Shown piece after piece: positions 26,021 to 37,275 of a stretch of DNA of 60,341 bases (position 1 is its first letter; each line of letters begins with the position of its first letter). Source of the DNA: Gammaproteobacteria bacterium (GTDB taxonomy: Bacteria; Pseudomonadota; Gammaproteobacteria; HK1); NCBI GenBank assembly GCA_022824305.1, contig JAJEAD010000086.1, forward strand, positions 1 through 60,341, read 5' to 3'. The notes below the pieces were generated by a model. That model searched no databases. It was not told the DNA's origin and was given only the letters and a program-made list of their open reading frames with translations. The position numbers and the translations under genes are program-made.

Positions 26021-27097
26021 CTACTCCACCGTGAACCGGGGGGCGAACGAGGCCGGGGCGAGTGATGTGCCCGTGCCGAGCTCGTCCACGTTGTCGAGGT
26101 CCACGAGCTGTATTGCGGGACCCACGTGAATGAGCTCGAGCCTTCCTTCGAGCAGCCGCACCGCCTGCTCAATACCCAGACGGCCCTGAATCACCGGAAA
26201 GTCCGTGGGTGCGGCCTGAATGCGCCGGCGCTTGATGCCGCGGTACACCGCGTGGGTGAAGTAGTCGGAGAGGATCCTGATCCGACCCAGCAAGCCGCGC
26301 GCCCGGAGCGCGCTCACCGCCACTTCCGCGGTCACCGCGCTGCCGACGATGTAGTCCACGTCGGGCCGTGCCTCGAGCGCCTCCTCCACCAGTATGAGCT
26401 GGATCTCCCTGCCGGTGTCCCCGTACTTGGTCACGACGATCTCCGCGGAGCTCTCCCGCAGTGCTTCGCGGAATCCGGCCTCGACGAAGGGCACCCAGCC
26501 CGACCCCTGCGGGCCGGGAAACCAGGCCACCTTGACCGTCGGTGAGCCTCTCGGGTGCCGGTGGGCCAGGTGCTCTCCAATGCTGCTTCCCATCATGGTC
26601 CAGGACACTCCGGTCTTGGCGCTGATGCCCGGATCCGCGATGTCGTTGACCACGGCGGTCACCGGAATGCGCTCGGCAATCTCGAGGATGGTCGGGGTCA
26701 GGCCTTCGAAGCTCACGGTTCCAACCACGAGAATGTCGGCTTCCCGGGCGGTGCACTCCTTTACCTGGGCGATCTGACGGGCGAGGTTTGGATACCCCCC
26801 CGCTTCCACTACCCGCAGGGCCACCCCGAGGCGCTCGGCCTCGAGCACCATCCCGTAGTTGACGCTGAGCCAGTAGGAATCCTTGAGGTGAGGGTAGGAG
26901 GCGCAGAGCCGCCACCTCTTCGTTGCCCTCTCCAGCGGTTCGTAGCGAACGGGACGGGAGGGGCTCGAGTAGTCGAAGGGCACCTCCCAGGTCTCGAGCT
27001 CCCACATCAGCCCCTGCGCGTCGGCGCCGGCAGGCGGGACGGTCCAGATCAGGGCTGCCGCCACCCACGACCCGAGTAGACGCGCCATTCCCGCCAT
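26021..27097 (-). CDS. torT: TorT-like periplasmic TMAO-sensing protein
   Basis: A 358-residue periplasmic-binding-fold protein. A signal peptide ([20 protein letters not shown]) precedes a mature part closely matching Tor[40 protein letters not shown] and [20 protein letters not shown]. In enterics TorT binds trimethylamine N-oxide and docks on the sensor domain of TorS. The ATG chosen lies 9 bp before an alternative Met. Its start codon is 49 bp from that of the divergent torS-like gene, so their promoters overlap. No torCAD genes are in the window. Confidence 0.9.
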   Translation of the reverse strand: MAGMARLLGSWVAAALIWTVPPAGADAQGLMWELETWEVPFDYSSPSRPVRYEPLERATKRWRLCASYPHLKDSYWLSVNYGMVLEAERLGVALRVVEAGGYPNLARQIAQVKECTAREADILVVGTVSFEGLTPTILEIAERIPVTAVVNDIADPGISAKTGVSWTMMGSSIGEHLAHRHPRGSPTVKVAWFPGPQGSGWVPFVEAGFREALRESSAEIVVTKYGDTGREIQLILVEEALEARPDVDYIVGSAVTAEVAVSALRARGLLGRIRILSDYFTHAVYRGIKRRRIQAAPTDFPVIQGRLGIEQAVRLLEGRLELIHVGPAIQLVDLDNVDELGTGTSLAPASFAPRFTVE

Positions 27098-27146
27098 GAA
27101 AGCATGTCGGGCAACAGACTCGTCGTTCGTCACCGGTGCTGCTTGG

Positions 27147-30125
27147 ATGAAGTTCGGCATTGCCACGAGACTGTTTCTCGCCTTTGCCGGGATTGCCGCC
27201 CTGTCGCTGGCCTCGGGCGGCGTGGGATGGTGGATTCTCAATGACGTGGAGACGGCCCAGACGACGATCGTCGAGCGGGCCATGCCGGCGGTCGCCGATG
27301 CCCGTCTGGCCGCGGAGATTGCGGGGCGCATTGTCGCACGCAGTCCGCGCCTCACCAATGCAGCGACGGAGACGGAGCGTGAGAGCGAGTCCGGGGCTCT
27401 GTTCGAGCTGGCCGAAAGCCTCGGGCAGGCGCTCAATCGCAACGTGGAGTACGGCTACTCCGAGACCCAGCTCGAGACCTCGCGGGTCGTCGCGGAGCGC
27501 CTGCGCGACAACTTGATCGCGCAAAACGGGCTGGTGGCGGCCCGTATCGGAGCGACCGGGCGTCTGAGCGACGCCGTCGCGCGTTCTCACGAGGCGGCCC
27601 AGGGACTGTCCGACCTCTCGGAGACCCTGGTCTCCAACGCGGCCTCGGGCACCACCGCGGTGATTTCCAATCTCTACGAGCTGGTGGAGTCCCAGGACCG
27701 CATAGAGGAGAGCCTGGAAGCGCTCGACCGGCTGTACGAAGAGGACGTGTTCCTGATGGAGCGCATGTTCGAGTTGCGGCTGCGTGCGTCCCAGGTCGCC
27801 TTGCTGCTCAATCAGCTCCTGCGGGCCGGCACCAACGACGAGGTCGAGTGGATCGAAAGCGGGCTCGGCCGCAACCTTCGCATTCTCGAGCGGCGGGTGC
27901 GCAGCATCTCCGATCCGGTGCGTCTGAGGCAGGCCCGGGGCCTGCTGCTCACATTGCAGCGCGCCAACGCCACCGGTCCGGACAACGTGGCCGGGCTCCG
28001 GCGGCAGGTGCTGGAGCTCGATGCCGCGATCGAAACCCTGACCGGCCGGAACCGGGAGCTCTCGGAGTCTCTGGGCGACTTCATCGTGGAGTTGGTGGAG
28101 GATTCGCAGACGCTTGCCGAGGAGGCGGCGGTGGGAGCGACTGAAGCAGTGGATGCCGGGCTCCTCACCCTGCTCCTTCAGACCGTGGTGGTCCTCGCGG
28201 TGGCGGGGCTGATCCTCTGGCTCTACGTGCAGCGCAACGTCATCAGACGCCTGGAGGCCCTCGCCGGGGTCATGCAGAAGCTGGCCCGGGGAGACCTCGA
28301 CGTGGCGGTCCACACCACCGGCCGCGACGAGCTGTCCGCGATGGCGGAGACCGTGCAGGTCTTCAAGGAGCAGGGGGTGGTCAAGCGGGAGCTGGAGAGG
28401 GAACGCGAGCAACGGGAGGCGGAGCTCCGGCGGCACAAGAGCGAGCTGGAGGTGCTGGTGGCGGAACGCACCGCGCAGCTCTCCGATGCCAATGCCCGCC
28501 TGAAAGTGGAGGTCGACAATCACGCCAGGGCGAGAGAGCGGGCCGAGAACGCCAATCAGGCGAAGAGCGAGTTTCTCGCGGCGATGAGCCACGAGATCCG
28601 CACCCCCATGAACGGCATCCTCGGCATGCTGCGCATCGTCGGCGACAGCGCCCTGGAGGACGACCAGCGGGCCCGGCTCGCGGTCATCCAGTCATCGAGC
28701 CAGACGCTGCTCGGCATCCTCAACGACATCCTCGACTACTCGAAGATCGAGACCGGGGAGATTCTCCTGGAGCCGCGGGATTTCGAGCTGCGACAGCTTG
28801 TCGAGGACATCCAGGCCCTGATGCGCTTCCGGGCGACCGAGAAGGGTCTGGGCCTCGAGACCCGGATTGCCGGCAACGTGCCCAACTTCATCCGGGGCGA
28901 CTCCGGCAAGCTCAGCCAGATCCTGCTCAATCTCATCGGCAACGGGCTCAAGTTCACCGAGCGGGGGCAGGTCGCGCTGACCATCGAGAAGGCGGGCGAG
29001 GTCGTCGATGGGGAGCTCACCCTGCGATTCGAGGTCGAGGACACCGGTCCGGGCATCCCCCCGGCCAAGCAGCAGCGCCTCTTCGAGCCCTTCTACCAGG
29101 TCGATCCGCGGCGCTCGCGCCAGCAGGGCGGAACCGGGCTGGGGCTGACGATCTCCCGCCGGCTGGTCGAAGCGATGGGCGGCGCCCTCACGGTCTCGAG
29201 CGAGGTGGGCCGGGGCAGCCACTTCAGCTTCGACGTCAGGATGGACGAAGGGGACGGGGAGGCCATCGCAGCGGCCCGATTCGAGCTTCCGTCCAGTCCG
29301 CCCGAGCTCGGGGTGCTGTCGGTGCTGGTCGTGGAGGACAACGAGATCAATGCCATAGTGGTGGAGGGCTTCCTGCATCACATGGGCCACGCCGTGAGCG
29401 TCGTCGCCACCGGAGAAGCGGCGGTGGAAGCGGTGCAGAACCAGGCGCTCGATGTCGTGCTCATGGACATCTCCCTGCCCGGCATCGACGGGGTGGAAGC
29501 CACCCGGCGCATTCGCAATCTCGAGCTTCCTTCGCACCGCGAGCTGCCGATCATCGCCATGTCCGCTCACGTGTTCCAGAACGAAATCGCCCACGTTCTC
29601 GATGCCGGGATGAACGCCTTCGTGGGCAAGCCGGTATCCCCGGAACGACTGGCCGAAGCCCTGGCGCAGGTGGTGCTGCGCCGCAAGCGCGGCGTCGTCG
29701 TGCCGGTGGCACACGCCCGGGAAGACGGAAGCCACGTCGTGCTCAATCGCAGCGTTCTCGACGACGACTACATGATTCTCGGGCCGGACAAGACCGGGCG
29801 CATGGTGGGCGCGTTCTTCGACGGAACCACCCGAAGGGTCGAGCAGCTCGCCCACGCGGTGGAGGGCGAGGACTGGTCCACGGTTGCCTACATCGCCCAC
29901 AACCTGAAGGGCAGCGCCGCCAGCCTGGGATTGAGCGCGCTCGAGAACCGCGCCCACCGGCTCGAGATTTGTGCCAAGAAAGAGGCCGCGTCCGAAATCG
30001 CGCGGGACTTCGACACGTTCACCGCGTTGATCGAGAACTCGACTGCGGCGCTGCGCGCCTACTGGACCGAGCTGGACGGGCCGCAGCCGGTTCAGCGCGC
30101 CGAGACTTCGGCCGCGAACAGGTAG
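27147..30125 (+). CDS. torS: TorS-like hybrid sensor histidine kinase
   Basis: A 992-residue unorthodox kinase. Order: TM1 (about 5-30), a helical periplasmic sensor region (to about 330), TM2 ([19 protein letters not shown]), HAMP, coiled coil, HisKA with [14 protein letters not shown] (about 490), HATPase ([50 protein letters not shown]), receiver domain ([12 protein letters not shown]; acceptor Asp in [13 protein letters not shown]), and a C-terminal Hpt domain with [14 protein letters not shown]. This is exactly the TorS plan of a His-Asp-His phosphorelay to TorR. The alternative ATG at 27096 overlaps torT and lacks a plausible N-terminus. Confidence 0.92.
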   Translation: MKFGIATRLFLAFAGIAALSLASGGVGWWILNDVETAQTTIVERAMPAVADARLAAEIAGRIVARSPRLTNAATETERESESGALFELAESLGQALNRNVEYGYSETQLETSRVVAERLRDNLIAQNGLVAARIGATGRLSDAVARSHEAAQGLSDLSETLVSNAASGTTAVISNLYELVESQDRIEESLEALDRLYEEDVFLMERMFELRLRASQVALLLNQLLRAGTNDEVEWIESGLGRNLRILERRVRSISDPVRLRQARGLLLTLQRANATGPDNVAGLRRQVLELDAAIETLTGRNRELSESLGDFIVELVEDSQTLAEEAAVGATEAVDAGLLTLLLQTVVVLAVAGLILWLYVQRNVIRRLEALAGVMQKLARGDLDVAVHTTGRDELSAMAETVQVFKEQGVVKRELEREREQREAELRRHKSELEVLVAERTAQLSDANARLKVEVDNHARARERAENANQAKSEFLAAMSHEIRTPMNGILGMLRIVGDSALEDDQRARLAVIQSSSQTLLGILNDILDYSKIETGEILLEPRDFELRQLVEDIQALMRFRATEKGLGLETRIAGNVPNFIRGDSGKLSQILLNLIGNGLKFTERGQVALTIEKAGEVVDGELTLRFEVEDTGPGIPPAKQQRLFEPFYQVDPRRSRQQGGTGLGLTISRRLVEAMGGALTVSSEVGRGSHFSFDVRMDEGDGEAIAAARFELPSSPPELGVLSVLVVEDNEINAIVVEGFLHHMGHAVSVVATGEAAVEAVQNQALDVVLMDISLPGIDGVEATRRIRNLELPSHRELPIIAMSAHVFQNEIAHVLDAGMNAFVGKPVSPERLAEALAQVVLRRKRGVVVPVAHAREDGSHVVLNRSVLDDDYMILGPDKTGRMVGAFFDGTTRRVEQLAHAVEGEDWSTVAYIAHNLKGSAASLGLSALENRAHRLEICAKKEAASEIARDFDTFTALIENSTAALRAYWTELDGPQPVQRAETSAANR

Positions 30126-30826
30126 CCTTCACCGTGCGCGGTGATGATGATCTCCGGTGACTTCGGATCGGCCTCCAGTTTCTGGCGCAGTCTTCGCACG
30201 AGCACGTCCACCGTGCGATCGCTCGGATCCCAGGACCGGTGGGCGATGGATTGCAGCAGCCGCTCACGGGTCAGGACGGTCCCCGGACGGGCAACCAGTG
30301 CATTCAGGAGCTCGAACTCCGCCCGGGTAAGCGCGACCTTGTCGCCGCCCGGAGACACGAGTCGGCGGGTGCGGGTGTCGAAATGCCAGCCCTCGAACAT
30401 CTTCGTCTCCGAGAACGATTGGGCACGAGTTCTCGTCCGGCGCAGCAGCGTCTTGACCCGGGCCAGGAGCTCACGCGGATTGAAGGGCTTGGTGACGTAG
30501 TCATCGGCGCCGATCTCCAGCCCCAGAATTCTGTCCACGTCATCGGTGCGTCCGGTGACGAGGATGATCCCCACGTCATGGCGCGCACGTATGTACCGGG
30601 TAAGGTCGAGCCCGTCCTCTCCCGGCAGATTGATGTCGAGAAGCACGAGGTCCACCGGATCGCCGGTCATGATCTGACGCAGCTCCTGGCCATCGACGGC
30701 TTCGCTCACTCGGTGGCCGGCCGATTCCAGGTAGCCCACGAGTTTCGTGCGGGCAACCTCATCGTCCTCGACGATCAGTACGTGGGTCGGATCATTTACC
30801 AATGCCGGAGTTCCCTGACTTCCCAC
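30092..30826 (-). CDS. torR: TorR-like OmpR-family response regulator
   Basis: A 244-residue regulator: receiver domain ([20 protein letters not shown], acceptor Asp in [15 protein letters not shown], Lys in [17 protein letters not shown]) and a winged-helix C-terminal domain ([39 protein letters not shown]). Its 3' end overlaps the 3' end of the convergent torS-like gene by 34 bp. It diverges from the binding-protein gene across 150 bp holding repeated TTAACAA boxes, so it probably controls that promoter and its own. A GTG ([13 protein letters not shown]) a few codons in is an alternative start. Confidence 0.9.
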   Translation of the reverse strand: MGSQGTPALVNDPTHVLIVEDDEVARTKLVGYLESAGHRVSEAVDGQELRQIMTGDPVDLVLLDINLPGEDGLDLTRYIRARHDVGIILVTGRTDDVDRILGLEIGADDYVTKPFNPRELLARVKTLLRRTRTRAQSFSETKMFEGWHFDTRTRRLVSPGGDKVALTRAEFELLNALVARPGTVLTRERLLQSIAHRSWDPSDRTVDVLVRRLRQKLEADPKSPEIIITAHGEGYLFAAEVSAR

Positions 30827-30838
30827 GCCTCCTTGCAG

Positions 30839-30874
30839 TTAACAATCCTTAACAAATTCCCCCAACAATTTAAC
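30839..30874. promoter_or_regulatory. candidate TorR-type direct repeats
   Basis: TTAACAA occurs at 30839-30845 and again at 30849-30855, exactly 10 bp apart, with CAACAAT at 30863-30869 and TTTAACG just after. On the other strand the repeats read TTGTTAA. OmpR-family regulators bind direct decameric repeats on one DNA face, and the enteric tor box contains a TGTTCA core, so this is a good candidate site. It lies between torR and the binding-protein gene, in an AT-rich patch that stands out from the surrounding GC-rich sequence. Confidence 0.5.
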
Positions 30875-30964
30875 GAGTGCTTTGATCCCCATTCATAGAA
30901 AGCCCGTAGTCTGCCAGATGGCGCGAGTTTGCGCGTACCGTTTGCAATAAATACTCGAAGGTGA

Positions 30965-31936
<972 letters not shown>

Positions 31937-31986
31937 GCACAGTCGAGGGCACCGCGTCCCTCAGCGATCTCATCGACCAAACGGAT

Positions 31987-32164
31987 GGCGCCCTTCGGGG
32001 CGCCCGAGCCGCAGGACTCCATGACCGGGGGCACTTCTCTCTCGGTCATGGATTCCGTTCCATTCATACCCGGCGTTGACCGCAACAATCGGGATTTCCG
32101 GAGGATTCCGGACATCCCGGTCAGTGAAGAACCACCATCGGACCCGAGTCCGATGGTGGTTCTT
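31987..32164. promoter_or_regulatory. three hairpins between binding-protein and ATPase genes
   Basis: The 279-bp gap contains three inverted repeats. GGCGCCC at 31987-31993 pairs with GGGCGCC at 31998-32004 across a TTCG tetraloop. TCCATGACCG at 32018-32027 pairs with CGGTCATGGA at 32043-32052. A 17-bp perfect stem pairs 32127-32143 with 32148-32164 across a CCGA loop. No long T run follows, so the last is a partial or Rho-assisted terminator, or a 3' stem that stabilises the binding-protein message. Such a stem is often placed to keep the binding protein in excess over the membrane parts. Confidence 0.6.
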
Positions 32165-32215
32165 TGCATCTCTTGTATCATCGCAGTCCGCCCTCGATTC
32201 CGAAGACGGAGAGTC

Positions 32216-33265
32216 ATGGCAGAGCCCGTCATTCGCTGCCGGTCCCTTTACAAGATTTTCGGTCTCGGTCCGGCGGACCTGCGCGTCGACAGCGACGGTG
32301 TGGTGGCGCCCGCCATCCTCGAGCGAGAGGGGGTGGTTGCGGCAGTCAACGACGTCACTCTGGACGTGAGCCCCGGCGAGATCCTGATCGTGATGGGCCT
32401 GTCGGGTTCCGGAAAGTCCACTCTGGTGCGCTGCCTGTCGCGCCTCATCGAGCCCACGTCCGGATCGGTGGAGATTGAGGGGGCGGACCTGCTCGCCATG
32501 AACGACAGGGAGCTCATCGACCTCAGACGCAGCAAGATGGGCATGGTGTTCCAGAACTTCGCTCTTCTGCCCCATCGAACCGCGCTCGAAAACATCGCCT
32601 TCCCGTTGCAGATGCGGGGAATGAAGCGCCGTGACTACGTGGAGCGGGCCCGCGACATGATCCGTCTCGTCGGTCTGGAGGGAAGGGAAAACAACTTCCC
32701 GAGAGAGCTCTCGGGCGGTCAGCAGCAACGAGTCGGAATCGCGCGCTCGCTGGCCGTGGAACCCGACATCTGGTTTCTCGATGAACCTTTCTCCGCGCTG
32801 GACCCGCTCATCCGAAAGGAGATGCAGGACGAGTTCCTGCGTCTTCAGTCCCTGCTGAACAAGACCATCGTGTTCATCACCCACGACTTCGACGAGGCGC
32901 TGAAGCTCGCGGACCGGATCGCCATCATGTTCAACGGCAGTGTCGAGCAGATCGGCAGGCCCGAAGACATCGTGCTCAGTCCCGCCACTGAGTATGTCGC
33001 GAGATTCACCAGTGACGTTCCGCGCGAACGGGTGCTGCGGGTCGGATCGGTGATGGAACCCCCGGGCGACGACGAGAACGTGGCGGATCAGGCCGTCAAC
33101 GTGAGCGACCGCATAGAAAAGGTGGTCGAGTACGTGCTGGGTCAGCGATTGCCGGTGCCGGTGGTCGACGACGGGGGCGCGGTGGTGGGCGTCATGCACC
33201 AGGCGCACGTTCTGAAGATTCTCTTCCCCCGATCGAGTCCGCCCGAGACCGTCAATCCGGACTGA
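32216..33265 (+). CDS. betaine/TMAO-type ABC transporter ATP-binding protein
   Basis: A 349-residue ProV/OpuA-like ATPase. Walker A is MGLSGSGKSTLVRCLSRLIE, Q-loop MVFQNFALLPHRTA, signature LSGGQQQRVGIARSL, Walker B IWFLDEPFSALD, H-loop FITHDFDEAL. The N-terminal RCRSLYKIFGLGPADLR and the preceding-Walker segment AILEREGVVAAVNDVTLDVS match glycine-betaine systems. The C-terminus has a single CBS-like half (RLPVPVVDDGGAVVGVMHQA). The ATG at 32216 was chosen because the open extension upstream covers the hairpins. Its stop overlaps the permease start by one base (TGATG). Confidence 0.92.
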   Translation: MAEPVIRCRSLYKIFGLGPADLRVDSDGVVAPAILEREGVVAAVNDVTLDVSPGEILIVMGLSGSGKSTLVRCLSRLIEPTSGSVEIEGADLLAMNDRELIDLRRSKMGMVFQNFALLPHRTALENIAFPLQMRGMKRRDYVERARDMIRLVGLEGRENNFPRELSGGQQQRVGIARSLAVEPDIWFLDEPFSALDPLIRKEMQDEFLRLQSLLNKTIVFITHDFDEALKLADRIAIMFNGSVEQIGRPEDIVLSPATEYVARFTSDVPRERVLRVGSVMEPPGDDENVADQAVNVSDRIEKVVEYVLGQRLPVPVVDDGGAVVGVMHQAHVLKILFPRSSPPETVNPD

Positions 33266-35277
33266 TGAACCAGGCGTTTCTCCACGGCCTGCCCCCGGAA
33301 CGCCGGCTGAAGGGGTATGCGTGGCTGGGGACGATCCTGTTCGCTCTGGTCATGGTCAAGGCGCTGGGAGTGCTGCCGGGGTTCCTCGACGAGCTCCCGC
33401 AACACCTGGAGAGGAGCAGCATCGACACCCTGGGCGATGCCGGAAAGGAGAAGTACACGGAGCTGGTGCCTTTCGATCTCATGCTGGATCGTGCGTTCGA
33501 CTACGTTCGTGAAGATCTCGGCTTTTCGGTGGTCACCCGCTTCGTGTCCCGGCGTCTGAAGGAACTGATCGGCGTCTTCGACAACATTCTCCGGGGCGGA
33601 AACAAGGGCCTCGGTCTGAGCGCTCCACCCTGGACCGCGCTGATGGTGATCGCCTTCGTGCTCGGATACTCGCTCAAGGGCTGGAGGCTGGCCTTTCTCT
33701 CCGGTGGCGCCGTCATGTACTTCGCCATTTTCGGGCTGTGGAAGTTCGCCATGGAGACCCTCGCCCTGCTCGCGGCGGCGGTTCCCATTTCCATCGTCAT
33801 CGGCCTCCTCGTCGGCATCCTCGCCTACAAGAGAAAGTGGGTCGAGCTCGCGCTGTTGCCGATACTGAGCGTGGCTCAGACCCTGCCGCACTTCGCCTAC
33901 CTGATTCCGGTGGTGGTGTTCTTCGGAATCGGCCACCAGACCGGGGTCATCGCCACCATCATATTTGCCGTGCCGCCGATGGTGCGCCTGACCCTGCTCG
34001 GACTTCAGAAGGTCTCACCCGAGATACTGGAAGCGGGAAAGATGAGCGGCTGCACGAGCTCTCAGCTTCTGTTCCGCGTGCAGTTGCCGAGCGCGCGCAA
34101 TGAACTGCTGCTGGGTGTCAACCAGGTCATCATGCAGTGCCTGGCGATGGTGGTCATCGCAGCGTTCATCGGCGCTTCGGGTCTGGGCTACCGCCTGCTG
34201 AACAAGCTGCAGTCCCTGAAGCTCGGCCAGTCGCTGGAGATCGGGGTGGCGATCGTCCTCCTCGCGGTAGTGCTCGACGGGCTGTCGCGGGCCTGGGCGG
34301 AAAAGAAGCGGGACTACACCGCCAACCTGCCTTTCTGGAAGCGCTTCCGTTACCCGATTCTCATGGTGGGGATGGTGAGCGCCGCCTACGTGTTGTCGCA
34401 GTACTTTCCCATTCTCCACAAGGTCCCGCGGGACCTCACCGTCACCTATGCGGATACCTGGGACGGCCTGGTCGACTGGATTGTTCTCAACTGGACGGAC
34501 GGCCTCACCAATCTCCGGTACTTCCTGATCGCCAACGTGCTGGCCCCGCTCCGGGACACCCTGCTGTACATGCCTTTCTCCGCGGTGCTCCTCCTCGTGG
34601 GTGGTCTGGGGCTGATTCTCGGAGGCTACTACTCCGCTCTGCTGACTCTCGCGTTCCTGGTCTTCATCGGTCTCGTGGGATGGTGGGACCGGGCCATGAT
34701 CACCGCTTACATGGTGATCTTCGCCACCGCAATCTGCATCGTGGTCGGGATTCCGGTGGGCATCTGGAGCGCGCTCAGCGAAAGGCGGGCAAGGACCGCG
34801 CTGTTCTGGTGCGACACCTTTCAGACCTTTCCGTCGTTCATCTACATTCTGCCCGTCATCATGCTTTTCCAGGTGAACGACCTGTCCGCCATCATGGCGG
34901 TCATCGTCTACGCGATAATCCCCGCGGTTCGGTACACGGTGGAAGGCATCAGGGACATCGCTCCGGAGCTCGAAGAAGCGGCGACCATGGCCGGATGCAA
35001 CACCCGGCAACGGCTCGTGCATCTGCAGCTTCCGGTTGCGATTCCCCACATCATGCTCGGAGTCAACCAGACCATCATGTTCGCGTTCTCGATGGTCATC
35101 ATCGCGGCCTTTGTCGGCACCATCGATCTCGGCCAGCAGATATTCAAGGCGCTTTCCGAGACCAACATCGGCAAGGGCGTGGTGCTGGGCCTGTGCGTTT
35201 CCTTCATGGCCCTGGCGGTGGATCACCTGGTCACCCGCTGGGCGCGCGAGCGCCGGCAGCTGCTGGGGCTGGATTGA
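33265..35277 (+). CDS. double permease of a betaine/TMAO-type ABC transporter
   Basis: A 670-residue inner-membrane protein formed by two ProW-like permease units in tandem. Two EAA loops are seen: EAGKMSGCTSSQLLFRVQLP in the first half (about 255) and EEAATMAGCNTRQRLVHLQL in the second (about 570), each followed by a LGVNQ-type motif. An N-terminal segment before the first unit (residues 1-115) contains a TM helix and a periplasmic-sized loop. One chain therefore supplies both permease subunits. Overlapping starts couple it with the ATPase, and the next gene begins 3 bp after its stop. Confidence 0.9.
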   Translation: MNQAFLHGLPPERRLKGYAWLGTILFALVMVKALGVLPGFLDELPQHLERSSIDTLGDAGKEKYTELVPFDLMLDRAFDYVREDLGFSVVTRFVSRRLKELIGVFDNILRGGNKGLGLSAPPWTALMVIAFVLGYSLKGWRLAFLSGGAVMYFAIFGLWKFAMETLALLAAAVPISIVIGLLVGILAYKRKWVELALLPILSVAQTLPHFAYLIPVVVFFGIGHQTGVIATIIFAVPPMVRLTLLGLQKVSPEILEAGKMSGCTSSQLLFRVQLPSARNELLLGVNQVIMQCLAMVVIAAFIGASGLGYRLLNKLQSLKLGQSLEIGVAIVLLAVVLDGLSRAWAEKKRDYTANLPFWKRFRYPILMVGMVSAAYVLSQYFPILHKVPRDLTVTYADTWDGLVDWIVLNWTDGLTNLRYFLIANVLAPLRDTLLYMPFSAVLLLVGGLGLILGGYYSALLTLAFLVFIGLVGWWDRAMITAYMVIFATAICIVVGIPVGIWSALSERRARTALFWCDTFQTFPSFIYILPVIMLFQVNDLSAIMAVIVYAIIPAVRYTVEGIRDIAPELEEAATMAGCNTRQRLVHLQLPVAIPHIMLGVNQTIMFAFSMVIIAAFVGTIDLGQQIFKALSETNIGKGVVLGLCVSFMALAVDHLVTRWARERRQLLGLD

Positions 35278-35280
35278 CCC

Positions 35281-36093
35281 ATGACCGCGCTCGGCTCCTT
35301 CGTTCCCCTGATAGCCTTCGTGCTCGCGCTTCTCCTGGTCCTGTTCCTGACTTCGCCCGACCGCCGCGCGCAGCTTCTCCAGCTCTCCGACACCGCGGGC
35401 AACATCGCGAACATGCGGCGGCGCCCGCTGAACACGCTCCTGGGCGTCCTGTCGGTCAAGCGCGGGGTCTACGCAATCGTCCTGTTCTGCCTCGTCTCCT
35501 ACATCTGGACGTATCAGTCGCTCAAGCAGGAGGTCAGGGCATTGCTCGTCGAGAACCAGATCGAGGGCGTGGATGTGGGCAGCCTGGTCATTCCGTATGG
35601 CGCCTTCTTCCGGTCCGCATACGTGGCGGACACCGGATTCTCCAAGTCGAAGAAGCGAACGCGCGCCGACATATCCGTCGAGGGCCATTCATGGTCCGGG
35701 TTCGAGCTGCACATTTCCGAGATCGAGCTTGCCAAGGTCAACAAGATTGTCGGAAAGGCCTTCGTCTTCTCCTACCTTACCGATGTCAAGGTTCTCGAGC
35801 CCGCCATCAAGAAGCACATGGGCAAGCTCGTGCGCAACAAGCAGATCGATGCGTTCGAGATCGAAACCTTCGACAATCGGGGTCCCTACGTGCTGGTCGT
35901 CCTGAGCGAGAAGAACCGGAGCAAGGACATCAATGTCGTCGCGACGGAGCTTGCGGAAAGTCTGCACACCAACCTCACGAAAACCAACGACCTGAAGGTC
36001 AACCAGGTGGTCATGAAGGTCATCGACCCGGACCTGTACGCCGCCAGCAAGCGGGTGAAGGTGCTCGGACGGGGCAAGGCCGGGCAGTACTGA
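35281..36093 (+). CDS. unrecognised membrane protein linked to the betaine/TMAO transporter
   Basis: A 270-residue protein with two hydrophobic segments, FVPLIAFVLALLLVLFL (about 8-24) and YAIVLFCLVSYIWTY (about 63-77), and a soluble C-terminal domain of about 190 residues. I do not recognise the family. The C-terminal part is Lys-rich with IVGKAFVFSYLTDVKVLEPA and EKNRSKDINVVATELAESLH. It begins 3 bp after the permease stop, so it is almost certainly in the operon and could be an accessory subunit, an assembly factor or a regulator of the transporter. The frame is clean with no sign of decay. Confidence 0.75.
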   Translation: MTALGSFVPLIAFVLALLLVLFLTSPDRRAQLLQLSDTAGNIANMRRRPLNTLLGVLSVKRGVYAIVLFCLVSYIWTYQSLKQEVRALLVENQIEGVDVGSLVIPYGAFFRSAYVADTGFSKSKKRTRADISVEGHSWSGFELHISEIELAKVNKIVGKAFVFSYLTDVKVLEPAIKKHMGKLVRNKQIDAFEIETFDNRGPYVLVVLSEKNRSKDINVVATELAESLHTNLTKTNDLKVNQVVMKVIDPDLYAASKRVKVLGRGKAGQY

Positions 36094-36240
36094 GAGCCCT
36101 CCCGGCGCAACCGGACGGACGCCGGAGCGGCTGAGGGATCGCCGGCGTTGCCCTGGCGGCAGGAGGTCGGGAAATCGAGGAAGGGCCGCGCTTCCCTGAG
36201 CGGGGGTACGCACCGCCCGGGTTGTGGAACGCCGCTCCGG

Positions 36241-37017
36241 CTACTTTCCCGATCGGCTCTCCAGGTAGGCCCGGCACAGCTCGACGAGCCTCGTCCGGCC
36301 GAAGCTCGCTTCGTGGCCCGCATGGACGACGGTGACCGGTAACGACATCAGCCGCTCCATGGTGCGGCAGTAGGTCTCCACGTCGGACTCCGGCAGCATG
36401 TCGAGCAGGGGGCCGTCGTAGACCGCGTCGCCGGAGAACAGGGTTCCGGTCGCCGCCTCCCAGAGCCCTACGCTGCCCGGCGAGTGACCCGGGAGGTGCA
36501 GCACCTCGAAGCGGCGGTTGCCGATGGAGACGACATCGCCTTCGTCGACGATCCGGGTGGGCCGGGCGGGCTCCACACGCCAGGCGCGCGGGTTGTAGCT
36601 CTCGTGGGGCAGGGCGTCGAGCAGGCAGTCGGCGATGGGGTATCCGGCGGCCTCGATCACTTCCACCACGTCCGGGTCCATCTCGTCCCGGTAGAGAGAA
36701 AAACGAGCGTCGCTCCGTTCCATGACGCGGGCTTCGGGGCGCCCCACGATGCGGTGCTCGAACTCGTGCAGTCCGCCGACGTGGTCGAAGTGGGTGTGCG
36801 TCGCGAAGGCGATGACGCCGTGACCGAAGAGGTCGGCGATGGCGGGCTTGAGCTCCGCTACTCCGATTCCGGTGTCCACCAGCAGATCGCTCTCCGATCC
36901 GCGGACGTGCCATATGTTGCACCGCCCCAGCGGGTCGACGTGGGGCTCCCATATCAGGGTGATGTCGTCGTCGATCTTCCTGCGCTCGAACCAGCGCTCG
37001 GCGATACGGAAGCTCAT
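36241..37017 (-). CDS. metallo-beta-lactamase-fold hydrolase
   Basis: A 258-residue metal-dependent hydrolase. The zinc motif is FATHTHFDHVGGLHEFEH (His-x-His-x-Asp-His, about residue 75), with further ligands in VLHLPGHSPGSVGLW and LFSGDAVYDGPLLDM and the final His in VVHAGHEASFG. It resembles glyoxalase II/lactonase-like members and has no signal peptide. It diverges from the Rieske gene across about 258 bp. The substrate is unknown. Confidence 0.9.
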   Translation of the reverse strand: MSFRIAERWFERRKIDDDITLIWEPHVDPLGRCNIWHVRGSESDLLVDTGIGVAELKPAIADLFGHGVIAFATHTHFDHVGGLHEFEHRIVGRPEARVMERSDARFSLYRDEMDPDVVEVIEAAGYPIADCLLDALPHESYNPRAWRVEPARPTRIVDEGDVVSIGNRRFEVLHLPGHSPGSVGLWEAATGTLFSGDAVYDGPLLDMLPESDVETYCRTMERLMSLPVTVVHAGHEASFGRTRLVELCRAYLESRSGK

Positions 37018-37275
37018 CGGACAACGTGAGCGAACAACATCGCGGTCGCTCCTTCGCAGGTGGTGGTTGCCGCGCCATCATACCGGGATGGCCTCCGACG
37101 AGGCACGGCCGCCCGGGGTCGGTGGTGGAGAGGCCGGACCAGGGCAAGTAAAGTTGGGCCGACATACGAACCATGATGAGACGAGCGCGGAAACGGGGCC
37201 TCCGCGCTGCTCGGCCGGACCCGGACGAGCGGAAGCCCTCGCGCACCGTCCGGCGGGACTCCGGGAGGACAACGC

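Noticed and set aside
26169..28592. 807-codon minus-strand frame opposite torS
   Set aside because: Antisense shadow of torS and an alternative frame of torT; no domain recognisable.
31987..32004. GGCGCCC-TTCG-GGGCGCC hairpin as a stand-alone intrinsic terminator
   Set aside because: Only seven pairs and no T-rich tail; better seen as part of the hairpin cluster.
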